From NCBI GenBank assembly GCA_029783825.1, contig JAREIK010017110.1, forward strand, positions 1 through 64,000: a stretch of DNA of 64,000 nucleotides, in the 5' to 3' direction. Every line of letters begins with the position of its first letter. The stretch's first letter is position 1. Below the pieces are notes generated by a model. That model was not told the DNA's origin, did no database searches, and was given only the letters and a program-made list of their open reading frames with translations. This DNA comes from Sapria himalayana. Lineage: Eukaryota; Streptophyta; Magnoliopsida; Malpighiales; Rafflesiaceae. Both the position numbers and the translations under genes were made by a program. Shown here in pieces: positions 35,901-48,344 of this stretch.

Positions 35901-37520
35901 CTTATTCTTCTTATTAATATTATTCTTCTTATTCTAGTTATTATTTGTATTTTGCTTATTCTTCTAATCTAATTCTTGTCATACTTACTTATTTTCTTAT
36001 TCTTATTATTCTTTTTATTTTTTTATTCTTCTTATTCTTCTTATTCTTTTAATTCTTCTTATTCTAATTATTCTTCTATTCTTTTTAATCTACTATTTCT
36101 TATTTTTTTATCTAATATTCTTCTTATTTTTGTATCTTATTGTTCTTCTTATTCTACCTATTATTCATATTCTTATTTTTAATAATCAACTTGTTCTTTT
36201 ATTCTTACTTTTTTATTCTTCTTATACTACTTAGTATTATTATTCTTCTCATTTTTCTTATTCTTATTATATTCATTCATATTCTTCTATTCTTCTTATT
36301 TTCCTTATTCTTCTTTTTCTTCTTATTCTTTTTATTTTTTTTATCTTTCTTATTCTTCTTATTCTTTTTATTCTTAATCTATCATTTCTTATTATTCTTT
36401 TTATTCTTTTTTTTGTTCTTATTCTACATATTCTTTATTCTTAATATTTTTCTTATTTTACATATTCTTCTTATTCTTCTTCATTTTTTTATTCTCTTAT
36501 TAATCTTATTCTACTTATTCTTATTATTCTAATATTCGACTATTCTACTTATTCTACTTATCTTATTATTCTTCATATTTTTTTTCTGTTCTTATTCTTT
36601 CTATTCTTATTATTTTCTTATTCTTTCTATTATTCTTATTCTTATATTATTATTATTTTTCTTCTTATTATTCGTATTCTTCTTATTCTTAATTTCTACT
36701 TATTCTTCATATTTTTATTATTCTTCTTTTCTTCTTATTCTTCTTAGTCTTCATATTCTATTATTATTATTCTTCTTCTTATTCTTCATATTTTTATTCT
36801 TCATATTCTTATTTTTCTTATTCTTCTATTCTTCTATTCTTCTTATTCTCTTATTTTAATTACTCTTCTTATTCTTATTATATTTCTTATTCTTATTTCT
36901 CTTCTTTTTTTTCTTCCTATATTTCTTATCTTCAATCTTCTTATTCTTCTTATTCTTCTTATTCTTATTCTTCTTATTCTTCTTATTCTTCTATTCTTTT
37001 CTTATTACTCTTCTTATCCTTCTTATACTTATTCTTATTATTATTATTTTGTATTCTTCTTATTAATCATATTCTTCCTAATCTTCTTATTCTTCATTCT
37101 TCTCATTCTTTTATTCTTCTTATTCTTCTTATTTTTTATTTTTATATTTTTATTCTTCATATTCTTCTAATTCTTCTAATTCTAATTATTTTTCATATTC
37201 ATTCTTCTAATTCTTTTTATTCTTCATATTCTTATAATTTTTCTAATTCTTATTTCTATTCTTTTATTCTTTTATTTTTTTTATTCTTTTGATTCTTCTT
37301 ATTCTTCTAATTCTTCTTATTCTTCTTTTTGTTCTTCTTCTTATTCTTTTATTCTTATTATTATTTTATGTTTCTTATTTATCTTATTATTTTTTTTTTT
37401 TTTTTTTTTTCTTATTATTCTTCTATTTTTATACTAATTATTATTCTTCTTAATCTCTATTCTTTTCTTTTATTCTTTTTATTCTCCTAATTCTTATAAT
37501 TTTTCTTATTCTTCTTTTTT
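32951..37520. repeat. Satellite array A4 sharing higher-order landmarks with A3
   Basis: This is a 4.6-kb array between the 5' end of L1c and the 3' end of L1d. TTCTAGTTATT landmarks start at 33599, 34684 and 35932 (offsets 1085 and 1248). TTCTAC(T/C)TATTATTCATAT landmarks start at 33844 and 36152. The first landmark precedes the second by about 220-245 bp, as in array A3 (22388 to 22623). Motif order is thus shared between two arrays that are now separated by a 6.4-kb LINE. Confidence 0.9.
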
Positions 37521-37530
37521 TAGAAATTTG

Positions 37531-37544
37531 TTTTATTAATAAAA
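37531..37544 (-). other. 3'-terminal palindrome of L1d
   Basis: TTTTATTAATAAAA is a perfect palindrome about 10 bp from the array, at the same place as the L1c hairpin. Confidence 0.55.
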
Positions 37545-38472
37545 ATCTCTCTCTTTTGGTGGAGGAATACCTTTTTATAATCTAGAACTACCATTTTACT
37601 CTTTTACACCCTTGAATAGAATAAATAAAACAATTCACATATTCTAGAATTGAATCTCTTACCCTATCTCTAAATGCATCACTTCACTTTGATTCTGCAC
37701 AATATGTTTTTACTTGAAGCTTGGCCTGTTATCTTTTATTTCTCTGTCCCATATGCATTTTGTTTGTCCCTTTCTCTCTACAGCCACTTTATTGTCCTAC
37801 TTTTGTTTAATATTTTGGCACATCTCTACTATTTTATTCATATTTCCTTTCCTCCTCTGCCTACTAATATCTAAGCCTTTCCCCCTGCAAAATAGACACA
37901 ATGCCAAGAACATAGAAAGTACCAGTATCTATCAGCAGCAACCATTCTCTGCCCTTTGCAAGCTATTTTGATGTTGTTTTAATCCTTTATAGCCTCTCTG
38001 CCTCAAACCCCTGCACTTCAATCAGAATAACAGAATTTATATTGCCTCTATTACAGCTCTTAACTCCTTTTACACCCTTAAACAAAAATCAAAGCATGCA
38101 TTAAATCACTGCTCCTCTAGTTGTAGCTTTATCCAGCTTCATGTATTTAAAAGAAAATAGCGGCCTTCATGTATGCATTTGACTGTCTCCCCTGCAATGC
38201 AAGCCAAAAGATAAAAGCAGCTATATATAATTTAATTGCCTCCTAGCCGGTGATGAAACTTTATTTTGGCAGCCTCGCTCTCTGCCTTATATTGCTTTCG
38301 GACCTTCACTTTAAGCATACATAAAGTACACTGATTTATATATCAGACCATCTTCCATAGGATGTTCCTTTCATCTTGAGGTATACTTTTGAACCTAAAA
38401 ACAAAAGCAAATCAATATATATTTATGATTACCACACAGAACTATGGAGATCAAAGATTTGTTTTCTAGCTA

Positions 38473-41400
38473 CTACTTTTGAATTCTAATATACATGAAT
38501 TCTAATTTATCTAATATGATTAAGCCCTTATATTTTTTCGGAATGTCAGCTTCCTCAAACTCTTGTAAACCCTTCTTCAAACCTTTTTTGGCTAAGTTGT
38601 CTGCTACAACATTAGCTTCTCTATATATATGCATAATTTCCCCTTTTATGTCAGTTAAAAGACTCTTAATTGTCTCTATCTATTGTTCATACTGCCACAT
38701 TTTTATCTTATCATAACCAGATTCACCTGTATACTAGAATTCACATGTACTCGTAAGTTAATATAAAAGTATTCTTTGCATATTTTAAGGCCTTTATGTA
38801 TGGTTATAATTTCTGCATGCAAGGCTGTGTATGCTTTTCTTTCATTGTAAAAGCTTTTATAATTTTACCCTACTCATTTCTTATCACACCTCCCCCCTAC
38901 ATCCCCATGTCCCTGTTAAAACTACCATTGTGTTTAAAGCAAGCCTTCCCTGAGGAGGTATTCCCAGCACACCGTTCTAACCTCAGGAATATTTTTCTTA
39001 AATGCATGTAATCTCCATATCCTTCTTTTCTCGTCTTCCATTTTCATGCTTCTAAGTTTTAGTGGAAATCCTACTGATACCCATGAATAATCTTTTTTAA
39101 TTTCTTCTATTATATACTTAGCATTCATTTTAATATTCTCGAACCTACCTCTATTTCTGGCTTTCCACATATTCTAGACTGTGATGTGCGGAATGTAAAC
39201 CCTTAGCCAATTACACACTTTTATCTTTGTGTGACTACTTATCTATCTCATTAGTCATTCCTTAATATCTTCTAACTTATTGCTTACTTGTGCATATATC
39301 TCCAGATAATTCCAGACTTCCACTGCTATTTTTTCTGTTGAAAATAAATTATTTATGCTTTCTATGTTAGTAAAACATCATTCACACCTGGAAGCTAATT
39401 TTACTACCTTCAATTGAATATTCGAGTCCACCATAATAGCATTCGATAAGAGCTTCCACATAAAAACATTCATTTTTTGTGGGATCTCTTTCAGCTAGGC
39501 TCACTTAAAAACTTCTTGACTGAATTTTCTTTTTCTTACACAAAATTTTTGCGCTTTTAAGCATGACCCTCCCATTTGGATTTAGAGTCCATCTCCATAC
39601 ATTGTTAATTAGATGTGCATTACTTTCAACAAATATTTTTTGTTTAAGCATCATGTTCCAACTTCTAGAGTTTTTTTAAAATTCTTACATATTTTATTTC
39701 CTGACCCATATCTAGCTTCCATATAGCTCACCCATAGGCTATCATTCTGCTTGAGCCACCACTAGTTCTTACATGCCCAGGCCTTAGCCATATCATATAA
39801 TTTATTCAATCCTAGTCCTGCTTCCTCCATTAAATAGCATATATCTTCCCATTTTTTTTCAATGTAGCTTATTTTTTCCTGACTTTTTACTCCATAGGAA
39901 GCTAGCTATTTTCTTTTCTAGGATGCGCAAGATCTTCTTTGGTGGCTGTAAGGAGATTAAGATGCGTGCTATGGTTCCCTATAGGACATGTTTAATTAAT
40001 GTGATTCTTCCCTCCATACTTAACATATTATTTTCCATCTAGCTATTTTACCTCTTAATTTATTCATTAGAAATGTTAGATATTCTTTTTTCAGTCTACC
40101 CTCATATAGGACAACCCAAATACATTAATGCCACTTTACTCTACTCAAAGCCTATAATTCTTTTTACCCTTTGAATACTTCTTTTAGGTGTTTTCCTTGA
40201 AACAACAAATTGGCATTTTTTTATTAAGTCCTTGTCACGTTTCTTCCTCTACTATGTCATATAGCTTCATCATATTCTTCAATGATGTGCTCCCGGTATT
40301 TGTAAAAATAGTTAAATCATCTGCATAAGCTAGGCAGCTTACAATCGGAGTATGTCTAGGTTGTTTAAAGCTAGTAATATTCCCTTCTTTCATTTTTCCT
40401 TTTAAACTTGTTATTAACAATTCTATATATATATAAATAATAATGGAGATAAAGGATCCCCCTGTCTAAGTCCCCAACTAGCTTAAATTCACCACATGCC
40501 TCCCCATTAATTACAATTTTAACCCATGTGCTAGAGATACATTTATACATTAGATCTATCCAGTTTTTCCTAAAATCTCATTTTCCTCATCGTGTAACAT
40601 AAAATATCCTATTTCACTTTGTCAAATACTTTAGACAAATCTAATTTCATAATCACATTATGGCCCTCGACTTTGGCCTCTATTTCTTTCATCAGTTCTG
40701 TAGTTAAATTAAGCTTTTCTATCATTAATCTATTTTTAACGAATCTTACTTGTTCTACTGAAATAATGGAGGGAATTATTCTATTTAGTCTATTCTGCAG
40801 GACATTTATCAAAATTTTATCCACCAAATTACATAGACTTACAGGTCTATAATCTTCACTTTTTTGCGGATTATCTTTCTTGGGTATCAGTACAATATAT
40901 GAGCTAGTCCATGATTATGTGATTTTTGCTCCTGCAAAAACCCAAGTAATTGCGGCGTCAACTCTTTATATATATTCATGGTTTGTTTGAAAAAATCATT
41001 ATTCCATCCATCTGTACCCCTGCACTGTCTTTATTTCCACTAAAGGCTGCAGTTTAATCTCCTCCTCACCAGGGCACTCTTCTAATAGTTTATTTTGTTC
41101 TTCAGTTACTCATTTATCTAGTTATCGAATTAAGGAGTCCTCCCTTTGTTGGTTGTGTCCAAGAGATGACTTTTAAAGTAATCTTCCAAAACTTTTTTAA
41201 GTTCTCCTTCATCGTCTATCCACTTGCCCATATCATTTTTGATACCTTTTATTACTTGTCTTTGATTTTTTAATTTCGCAACTGCATTAAAAAACTTAGT
41301 ACTTCTATGCCCTTCCTTGAGCCACTTTACTTTGGCCCTTTGTTTCCAAAAAATTTCTTCCATATGCTGCAATAATTTTAATTACGCATTTGCTTTATTT

Positions 41401-42347
41401 AAATTAATTCTAAAAGATTCATCCTGATTGTTCTCATGCTCTATTTCTAATTTACTTACTTTAGATTTGATATCCTAAATATTCTTATTTATATTCTCAA
41501 ATCTTTCTCAATTCTACTTATTAAGTTCTAATTTTAACCTACGTAATTTAATAGCTAGAACCTGCATAGAATTCCTCTTTGTTGGATCTTGCCATGAGTT
41601 TCTTACTATTCCATCAAACTCTTTATGCAAACCCCACATGTTTTGATATTTAAAAGTTTTATTCTTTCCCTCTAGCTTTAAAACTTAGAAGAAGGGGGGT
41701 GTGATCTGAGCAAGTTATGCGCAAGTGTTTCACACTCGCCCCTCCACAATAATCCACCAATTTAATGTTATAGAGAATACGATCAAGTCTGGACCAGTTC
41801 ATTCCTTATTTTTCTCATTATTACACCATGTGAAGCTAGGACCCAAGTACCCAGCCTCCATGAGATTCAAGTTATTAATTACCTCATTAAATTGAGCTAT
41901 CACTGAGGGGTCAGGCGACTTTCCTCCTTTTTATTCTTTAGCATTTCTAACTATGTTAAAGTCCCGTCCTATATCGATGAGATATTTTATCAGCTATCTT
42001 CCTCATTTCACCCCATAGGTCTTTTCTTTTTGCTTTCGAGTTACTGGCATATACCACCATTATAATTGGGTCCGTATTATTTTGAGCTTAAAATTTATAA
42101 TATGATCTGCCTCTGAAATAATTACTATATCGATTTTCTTTTTCCATAACATCCAAATCTTACCATTATTATTATAGAATGCATTTTCGAAACCTAGTTT
42201 CTTTTTATATATTTCTAGAGAATCCTTAGTAACCATAGGTTCCACTATTATCACAATTTTAATATTATGAATTTTTATTAATTTTTAATTCGATTTATGA
42301 CGGAGTACTTCATACTCCTCTTAAGTTCAATATAGACTATTGAACAT
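38473..42347 (-). pseudogene. L1d ORF2: endonuclease - reverse transcriptase - zf-RVT - RNase H
   Basis: The ATG is at 42345-42347. The endonuclease (about 41690-42347) shows IVEPMVTKDSLE, GKIWMLW and ITCSDHTPLLL. An internal linker shows KVKWLKEGHRSTKFFN (41130-41372). The reverse transcriptase (about 39900-41050) has FVKNRLMIEKLN, motif A MKLDLSKVFDKV and motif C AYADDLTIF, so its catalytic Asp residues survive. A TA expansion lies near 40430. The zf-RVT is at about 39000-39720 with MWKARNRGRFEN. The RNase H (38473-38945) has KHNGSF, where TDGS is lost, and HIYREANVVADNLA. It ends MYIRIQK and a stop at 38473-38475. Many stops and frameshifts are present. Confidence 0.92.
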
Positions 42348-43670
42348 TATTAGGTCTAGCCTGCGCTTTGGTTATGCATCTTGACTCATAAAACATGTTT
42401 AAATATTTTTTAATATTTCGTGAACTTTTGTGTACGCTTGATTTGCCATGCTCATTTTTACTTATTAACCTTAATTACTTATTTGGAAACTCATCAATTT
42501 TAATTCCTCTATTGCACTATCTCTACTATTCGGTAACCCCTCCCATTCTTTTGATCCATCCTCTCTGAGTCATCTTGTGTCAATGTAAAGTCTAGACTTT
42601 CATTTCTTTATGCATGTCTATAATTGGCAAGCTTTTAGCCACGGTTCCTTCCTCCGAAAGGAGGCCATCCTTCTCCCCGATAAAATTCATTATTTATTTT
42701 ACCGAATCAGTTTCTATTCCTATTTTTTACATCTCTCTTCTTGAAACCCCTCCTCCCTGCCCTCTCCATTACCTTAGCCCCCTTATCTAGTCACTTCTTT
42801 ATTTCTAGTATCTTTATCTGCCTTCCTCTCTATCGCCCTCCCCCCCCCCCCCCACAGCCTAAACCCTCCTTCTGCCCCTCTCTGCCCACACCTTTTCATT
42901 CCTATCTCCCTAATCTCTTGCCTTCTTCTAGCCCAATTTTTCCCACTCTCCCTCAAAACTGTTTTGCCTATCCCTCTTCCCCCTCCCTTAAAATACAATT
43001 CGAAACTGAGTGACCGAGTTTCTTACAGTTTAAACAATATTGTAAAAGATTTTCACAATTATTTCTTGCCAATGCCCACTACCCACCTACATTCTATTCA
43101 AATGGAGGCACAAACATCCACCTCCACACACACCCTTCCATGCTGGCCTTGTCATGTAGGCCATAGTTTCATCCATTATCCAAGACTTACCCACACATTG
43201 AGGAAGGTGAAACAAAAAAGACTTAAAGAATAGATGAAATGGGAGATGAGGAAGAAAAAACAAAACCAGGGCCTTTGCTGATTCTTTTTAGGGTTGAATT
43301 CAGGCATCCATTTGAACATCCTCATTGGATATCCCACGATATTCCACTACCCACGTAACCATAAATGGAGGAAATCTTCCTCCTCCTTAACTTGTATCAT
43401 TATATGTTTTTGTAATACCATGCATTAACCGAACGACTCTCGAAGTTTCAAAGCTTAAAAAAAAGCATATTTCCTTGAACATAGGACTCCCATAGAAAAT
43501 TTGCCGAAGAGTGTAAGATTGAATGGGGCAGCAACCTTCTCGATGTCCTCCTTTGAGAAGCAAACTGCTGGCACCTCCAATTTCATACTATACACGGGAT
43601 TAAGACTATAAAATTCCTTAATAACCAAAGAAAAAGACTTTTTGTTAAATATCTTAGAGAAATTCTCCAT
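42337..43670 (-). pseudogene. L1d ORF1: DUF4283 protein with intact CCHC knuckle
   Basis: The start ATG at 43668-43670 gives MENFSKIFNKKSF. DUF4283 follows with LEVPAVCFSKEDIEKV and APFNLTLFGKF. The zinc knuckle at about 42990-43045 reads YCLNCKKLGHSVSNC, a complete C-x2-C-x4-H-x4-C. Next comes a Gly-rich stretch from a G14 tract (C14 at 42840-42853, + strand) and a basic region. The end reads YESRCITKAQARPNNVQ and a stop at 42337-42339. That stop overlaps the ORF2 ATG by 11 nt. Frameshifts occur within DUF4283 and around the Gly tract. Confidence 0.9.
42840..42853. repeat. C14 homopolymer in L1d ORF1
   Basis: A run of 14 C on the + strand encodes Gly on the element's sense strand. L1b has a C12 run in the comparable post-knuckle region. 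Confidence 0.9.
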
Positions 43671-43770
43671 AACTCAAGCTTGAGAGCTTAATAATGGAGT
43701 TTCTCTCTCTTCGAACCCACTTACTCTTTCTAGAATTGAGAGAGAAGAAAATTCAAAAAAATATATTTTG

Positions 43771-45856
43771 TTCTTTATAATTCTTCTTATTCTTCTTTCT
43801 CTTTTCTTCATTTTCTTCTTATTCTTGTTATTCTAGTATTTCATATTATTCTTATTCTTCATATACTTCTAATTCTTCTTATTATTCTTATTTCTATATT
43901 CTTATTCTATTCTTCTTATTCTTCTTATATTTCTTATTCTTTTAATTCTTCTTATTCTCTTATTTTCTTATTCTTTTATTCTTCTTATTATATATTATTC
44001 TTATTCTTTTATTCTTCTATTATTTATTGCTTATTCTTCTTATTCTTCTTTTATTCTATCATTTAATTCTTCTAATTCTTTTAATTATTCTAATTCTTTT
44101 ATTCTTTTATTCTTCTTATTCTTCTAATTCTTATTCTTGTTATCTTTTATTATTTTGATTATTCTCATTCTTCTTTTTTTTATTCTTATTCTTCTTATTC
44201 TTCAATCTTTTTATTCTTCTTTTTTTCTTTTCTAATTATTATTCATATTCTTCATTTTCTTCTTATCTTCTATTCTTTGTTCATATTCTTCTTATTCTTT
44301 TTATTAATCTGATTCTTCTTATTCATCTTATTCATCTTATTTTTTTTATTCTTTTATTTTCTTATTCTTTTCTTATTCTTCTTATTCTTCTACTTATATT
44401 ATTATTATTATTCTTAGTCTTCTTTTTTTCTTATTCTTTTATTCTTGTTATTCATCTTACTCTTCATTCTTCTTATTCTTCTTATTCTTATTTCTTATTA
44501 TTCTTCTTATTTCTTATTTTCTTATTCTTTTATTCTTCTTATTTTTATTTTTTACTTATTCTTCATATTCTTCTAAATCTTTTAATTCTTCTAATTATTC
44601 TAATTCTTCTTATTCTTCATTCTTCTAATTCTTCTAATTCTTTTTATTTCATATTCTTGTATTTCTTCTGAATATTCTAATTTTTTTTTATTTTTCTTAT
44701 TCTTCTTATTCTTCTATTCTCTTTACTCTTTTTATTCTTTTATTCTTGTTATTCTTCTTATTTTTATTCTTCTAATTCTTTTTTATTTTCTTATATTTCT
44801 TATTCGTCGTATTCTTTTATTATTATTTCTTCTTATTATTCTTATGTTCTTATTGTTCGTGTTCTATTCTTCTTTTTCTTCTTATTGTTCGTGTATTATT
44901 TTTTTTTTTTCTTCTTATTCTTCTTATATTCTTATTCTAATTATTCTTCTTATTCTCCTTATTCTTATTATCTTCTTATTCTTCTTTTTTTTATTCTTCT
45001 TATTCTTCATATTATTCTTATTCTTCATATTTTCTAATTCTTTTTTTTTTCTAATTCTCTTATTCTTCTTATTCTTTTCATTCTTCTTATTTTTCTTATT
45101 CTTATTATTTTTTTTATTCTTTATTTTTCTTATTCTTTTATTCTTTTATTCTTCTATTTTTTTATTCTTTTTATTTTTCTTATTCTTCTTATTTTTCATA
45201 TTCTTTCATTCTACTTATTCTTTTATTCTTTATTTTTAATACTCTTCTTCTTCTTATACTTCTTATTCTTATTATTTTTATTATTCTTCTTACCCTTCCT
45301 ATTCTTCTTAATCATCTTATTCTTTTATACTTCTTATATCTTTATTCTTTTTATTCTTCTTATACTTCTTATTAATTATATTCTTCTTATTCATCTTATT
45401 CTTCTTAATCTTCTTATTCTTCATATTCTTCTATTCTTTTTTCTTCTCATTCTTTCTTTATTCTAATTCTTCTTAAACTTCTCATTCTCTTTTTCTTCTT
45501 ATTCTTCCTATTCTTCTTAATCTTCGTATTCTTCTTATTCTTCTTATTCTTTTATTTTTCTTATTCTTCTTATTCTTCTAATTTTTTTATTCTTTATTCT
45601 TCTTATTCTTCTTATTTTTATTATTCTTTTTATTCATCATATTCTTCTAATTCTTCTAATTTCATATCTTTTATTCTTCTAATATTTTTATTCTTCATTC
45701 TTATAATTCTTCTTATTCTTCTTATTCTTCATATTTTTCTTAATCTTTTTATTCTTTTATTCTTCTATTATTCTTATTCTCTTTTTTTTCTTATTATTTT
45801 TATTCTTGTTATGTTATTCTTTTATTATTCTTATACTTCTAATTCTTCTATTTTTT
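43771..45856. repeat. Satellite array A5 (TTATTCTTC 9-mer)
   Basis: This 2.1-kb array lies between the 5' end of L1d and the 3' end of L1e. Its frame is less regular than in A2 and A3: TTTTATTC and TTCATTC indels are common, so long open frames are rarer. Confidence 0.94.
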
Positions 45857-45864
45857 AAGGTTTG

Positions 45865-45881
45865 TTTTATTAATTATAAAA
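45865..45881 (-). other. 3'-terminal stem-loop of L1e
   Basis: TTTTAT and ATAAAA arms pair across AATTA-type loop sequence, next to the array junction, as in L1c. Confidence 0.55.
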
Positions 45882-46196
45882 GCCCTCGATTTTGGCGGAG
45901 GAATATCATTTTTTAATCTAATGATTTACTCTATTCCCCTTTTACATACTTGACAAAATAAAACAATGTACAAAATAGCTTTACAATCAGCTTTCTTAAA
46001 AAATAAAGAATCTTTGAGATTTTCATTTGTATAATTTTTATGTTGTGTATCCTGCCCTAATTTGCTTTTACTTCTTTGTCTGATAAGCCTACATGCTTGC
46101 TCCCTTTTATAGCAACAACTTTAACCATTGTCTTTAAGAATAGAAATTCACAGCATAGCAGCATAGCAACCTCATTTCACAGCTATAGTCTTAGAA

Positions 46197-46830
46197 AAAA
46201 ATTTGACAGCATCTTTGCTATTTTTTTCAAGTACCAGCCTCGCTTGATTATCCATAATCTTTAATTTAATGCTGTCTTGTATTGATGGATCATTTGTAAG
46301 CTGCAATTCCTTTTTTTCCCATCTCCAGCTACTTATTTACTGGCATGAAATCTTTATGTAAGAATTTTGGCAGCCTTTGCTATTTTATTCAGTCAGCCTA
46401 TCCTCCTCTTCCGTGTGTTGTTAATGCATTTGACCACTGTAGCCCTGCACTTTAAGCATGCAAAGCCAAAAACAATAGTAACAACAACTATCAATTATAT
46501 ATTGCCTCCTGACTAACAACACAGCCCTTCCTCATAGCCAAGAGATCTGCAGACTGTTCAATACAGTAGGCAATCTACTTCTAGTTAAATTATTTTAGAA
46601 TGTTGGAAGCCTCTTTGCTATATTACAGTTTCAGCCTATCCTCCCTGTCTTGAATTGTAAATGCATTAGATCAATACAGTCCCTGCACTTCAAGCATTCA
46701 AATCCAATAACATAGTAACAATAGATATCAAAATATATATTGCCTCCTGACCAATAGCACAACCATCCTCACAACCAAGCGACCTTGCAGAATGTTTGAT
46801 ACGAAGGCAACCAAATGCCGTAACAACAAA
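46197..46830 (-). repeat. Approximately 236-bp tandem repeats in the L1e 3' UTR
   Basis: Two diverged units, 46367-46602 and 46603-46830, share TTTGCTAT, CAGCCTATCCTCC, CCTGCACTT, AGCAT and ATATATTGCCTCCTGAC in order. A partial third unit starts near 46197. Related single or partial units are seen in the 3' UTRs of L1c (near 26905), L1d and L1f. Confidence 0.85.
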
Positions 46831-47048
46831 TGAAAGATACAAATTGTTTTAATTATTATTTAAAGCTCATTATCTGCTTAGGCAGTGATAGTTAGTCTCT
46901 ACCCAAATTTTGCTTTTCCTGCCATATGCCATTTTCTATATACTTTCATCTTAGCCCATACCTGTAATTCTTAAAAACAAAATAGAGCAAGGTATATTTT
47001 TATGATTTCTCCATAGGACCTAGGAGATCAAGAATTTCTATTCGGCTA

Positions 47049-48344
47049 CTATTTTTGAATTCTAATATACGGTATACGAATTTGTCTAATGTAATTATAC
47101 CTTTATATTTCTTCGGTAAATTAACCCCATCAACTAATGTAGAACCTTCCTCATGTCTTCCTTTGCTAGTTTGTCTACAAAAGCATTTTCTTCCCTAAAT
47201 GTATGCATTACTTCCCCATTTAGCTCATTTAAAAGATTCTTGATTATCTCTATATTCTCATCATACTGCCACATTTGTGTCTTATTTGTAGCCAGATTCA
47301 CCAGTAAACTAGAATCAACCTGCTAGAATATTCATATAAGAGTGTTCTTTACATATTTTAAGGCCCTTAAGTAATGCTAGGATTTCTGCATGCAAGGCTG
47401 AATATGCTTTTTCCCTCATTATAAATGCTTTTAATACGTTACCTTTCTTATTTCTTATCTAACCTCCTCCACCTGCCATTCTCATATCTCTATTAAAACT
47501 AACATCTATGTTAGGGCAATCCTTCTCTGTGGAAGTTTATTCCAACAAACCATTCTCACCTCAGGTATTTTTCTCTAATTGCAAGTAAGCCGCATATTTT
47601 CTTTTTTGTGATCTTCCATCCCAATGCTTCTGAGTTTTAAGGGGGACCCTACTAATATCCATGAACATTCTTTTTTAATTTCTTCAATTATATGATTAGC
47701 ATTCTTTTAATATTCTTGAACCAACGTCTATTCTTGGTTTTCCACATACTCCAAACTGTGATATGTAGAATATAATCCCTTAGCTAGTTACATACTTTAT
47801 TCTTTGTGTGTCTTATCCTCCATCTCATTAATCTATCCTTGAGATCTTCTAACTTATTGGTTATTTGCGCATCTCTTCCTAGATATTCCCAAATTTCCAC
47901 CACTATTTTTCCTGTTGAAAATACATGATTTGTGCTTTCTATGCTAGTATAACACATTTGCACATGGAAGCTAATTTAACTCCTTTCATTTGAATATTTG
48001 AATTCACCGGAATGACATTCGATAAAAGCGTCCACATAAATACATTAATTTTTGTGGAATCTTTTCACCTAGGCTCCCTTAAAGACTTGGCTAATTTTTT
48101 CTTTTCTTTCTAATATCTTTGCACTTTTAAGTGTGAACCTTCCCTGTGAATTTAGAGTCCATCTCCATTGATTTTTAATTAGACGTGCATTACTCTCAAC
48201 TAGATTTTTTGTTTAAGCATCATATTCCAACTTTTAGATGGTTTTTTAGCATTCTTGAATGCTTTTTTCTTAACCATATCTAGCCTTCATATATCTTTCC
48301 CATAGGCTATCATTCTGCACGAGCCTCCACCAGTTCTTACATGC
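47049..48344 (-). pseudogene. L1e ORF2 remnant: zf-RVT - RNase H
   Basis: The zf-RVT region (about 47690-48344) matches the same part of L1c and L1f, including the Lys/Cys-rich block around 47950 and the Trp-rich end. The RNase H (47049-47560) is frameshifted several times. It ends in YIRIQK and a stop at 47049-47051, the shared C-terminus of this subfamily. The reverse transcriptase and endonuclease are missing. Confidence 0.87.

Larger units (their letters stand above)
37521..43770 (-). mobile_element. L1d: full-length L1-clade LINE
   Basis: A 5' UTR, ORF1 (42337-43670), ORF2 (38473-42347) and a 3' UTR of about 0.95 kb are present. The 3' end carries the terminal palindrome and joins array A4. 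The 5' end joins A5. It is close in sequence to L1c and L1f. Confidence 0.94.
45857..48344 (-). mobile_element. L1e: 5'-truncated L1-clade LINE
   Basis: Only the zf-RVT region, RNase H and 3' UTR remain. The 3' end (hairpin at 45865-45881) joins array A5. Similarity to L1c, L1d and L1f stops at about 48344, and the sequence passes directly into the end of a gypsy integrase gene. Confidence 0.92.
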
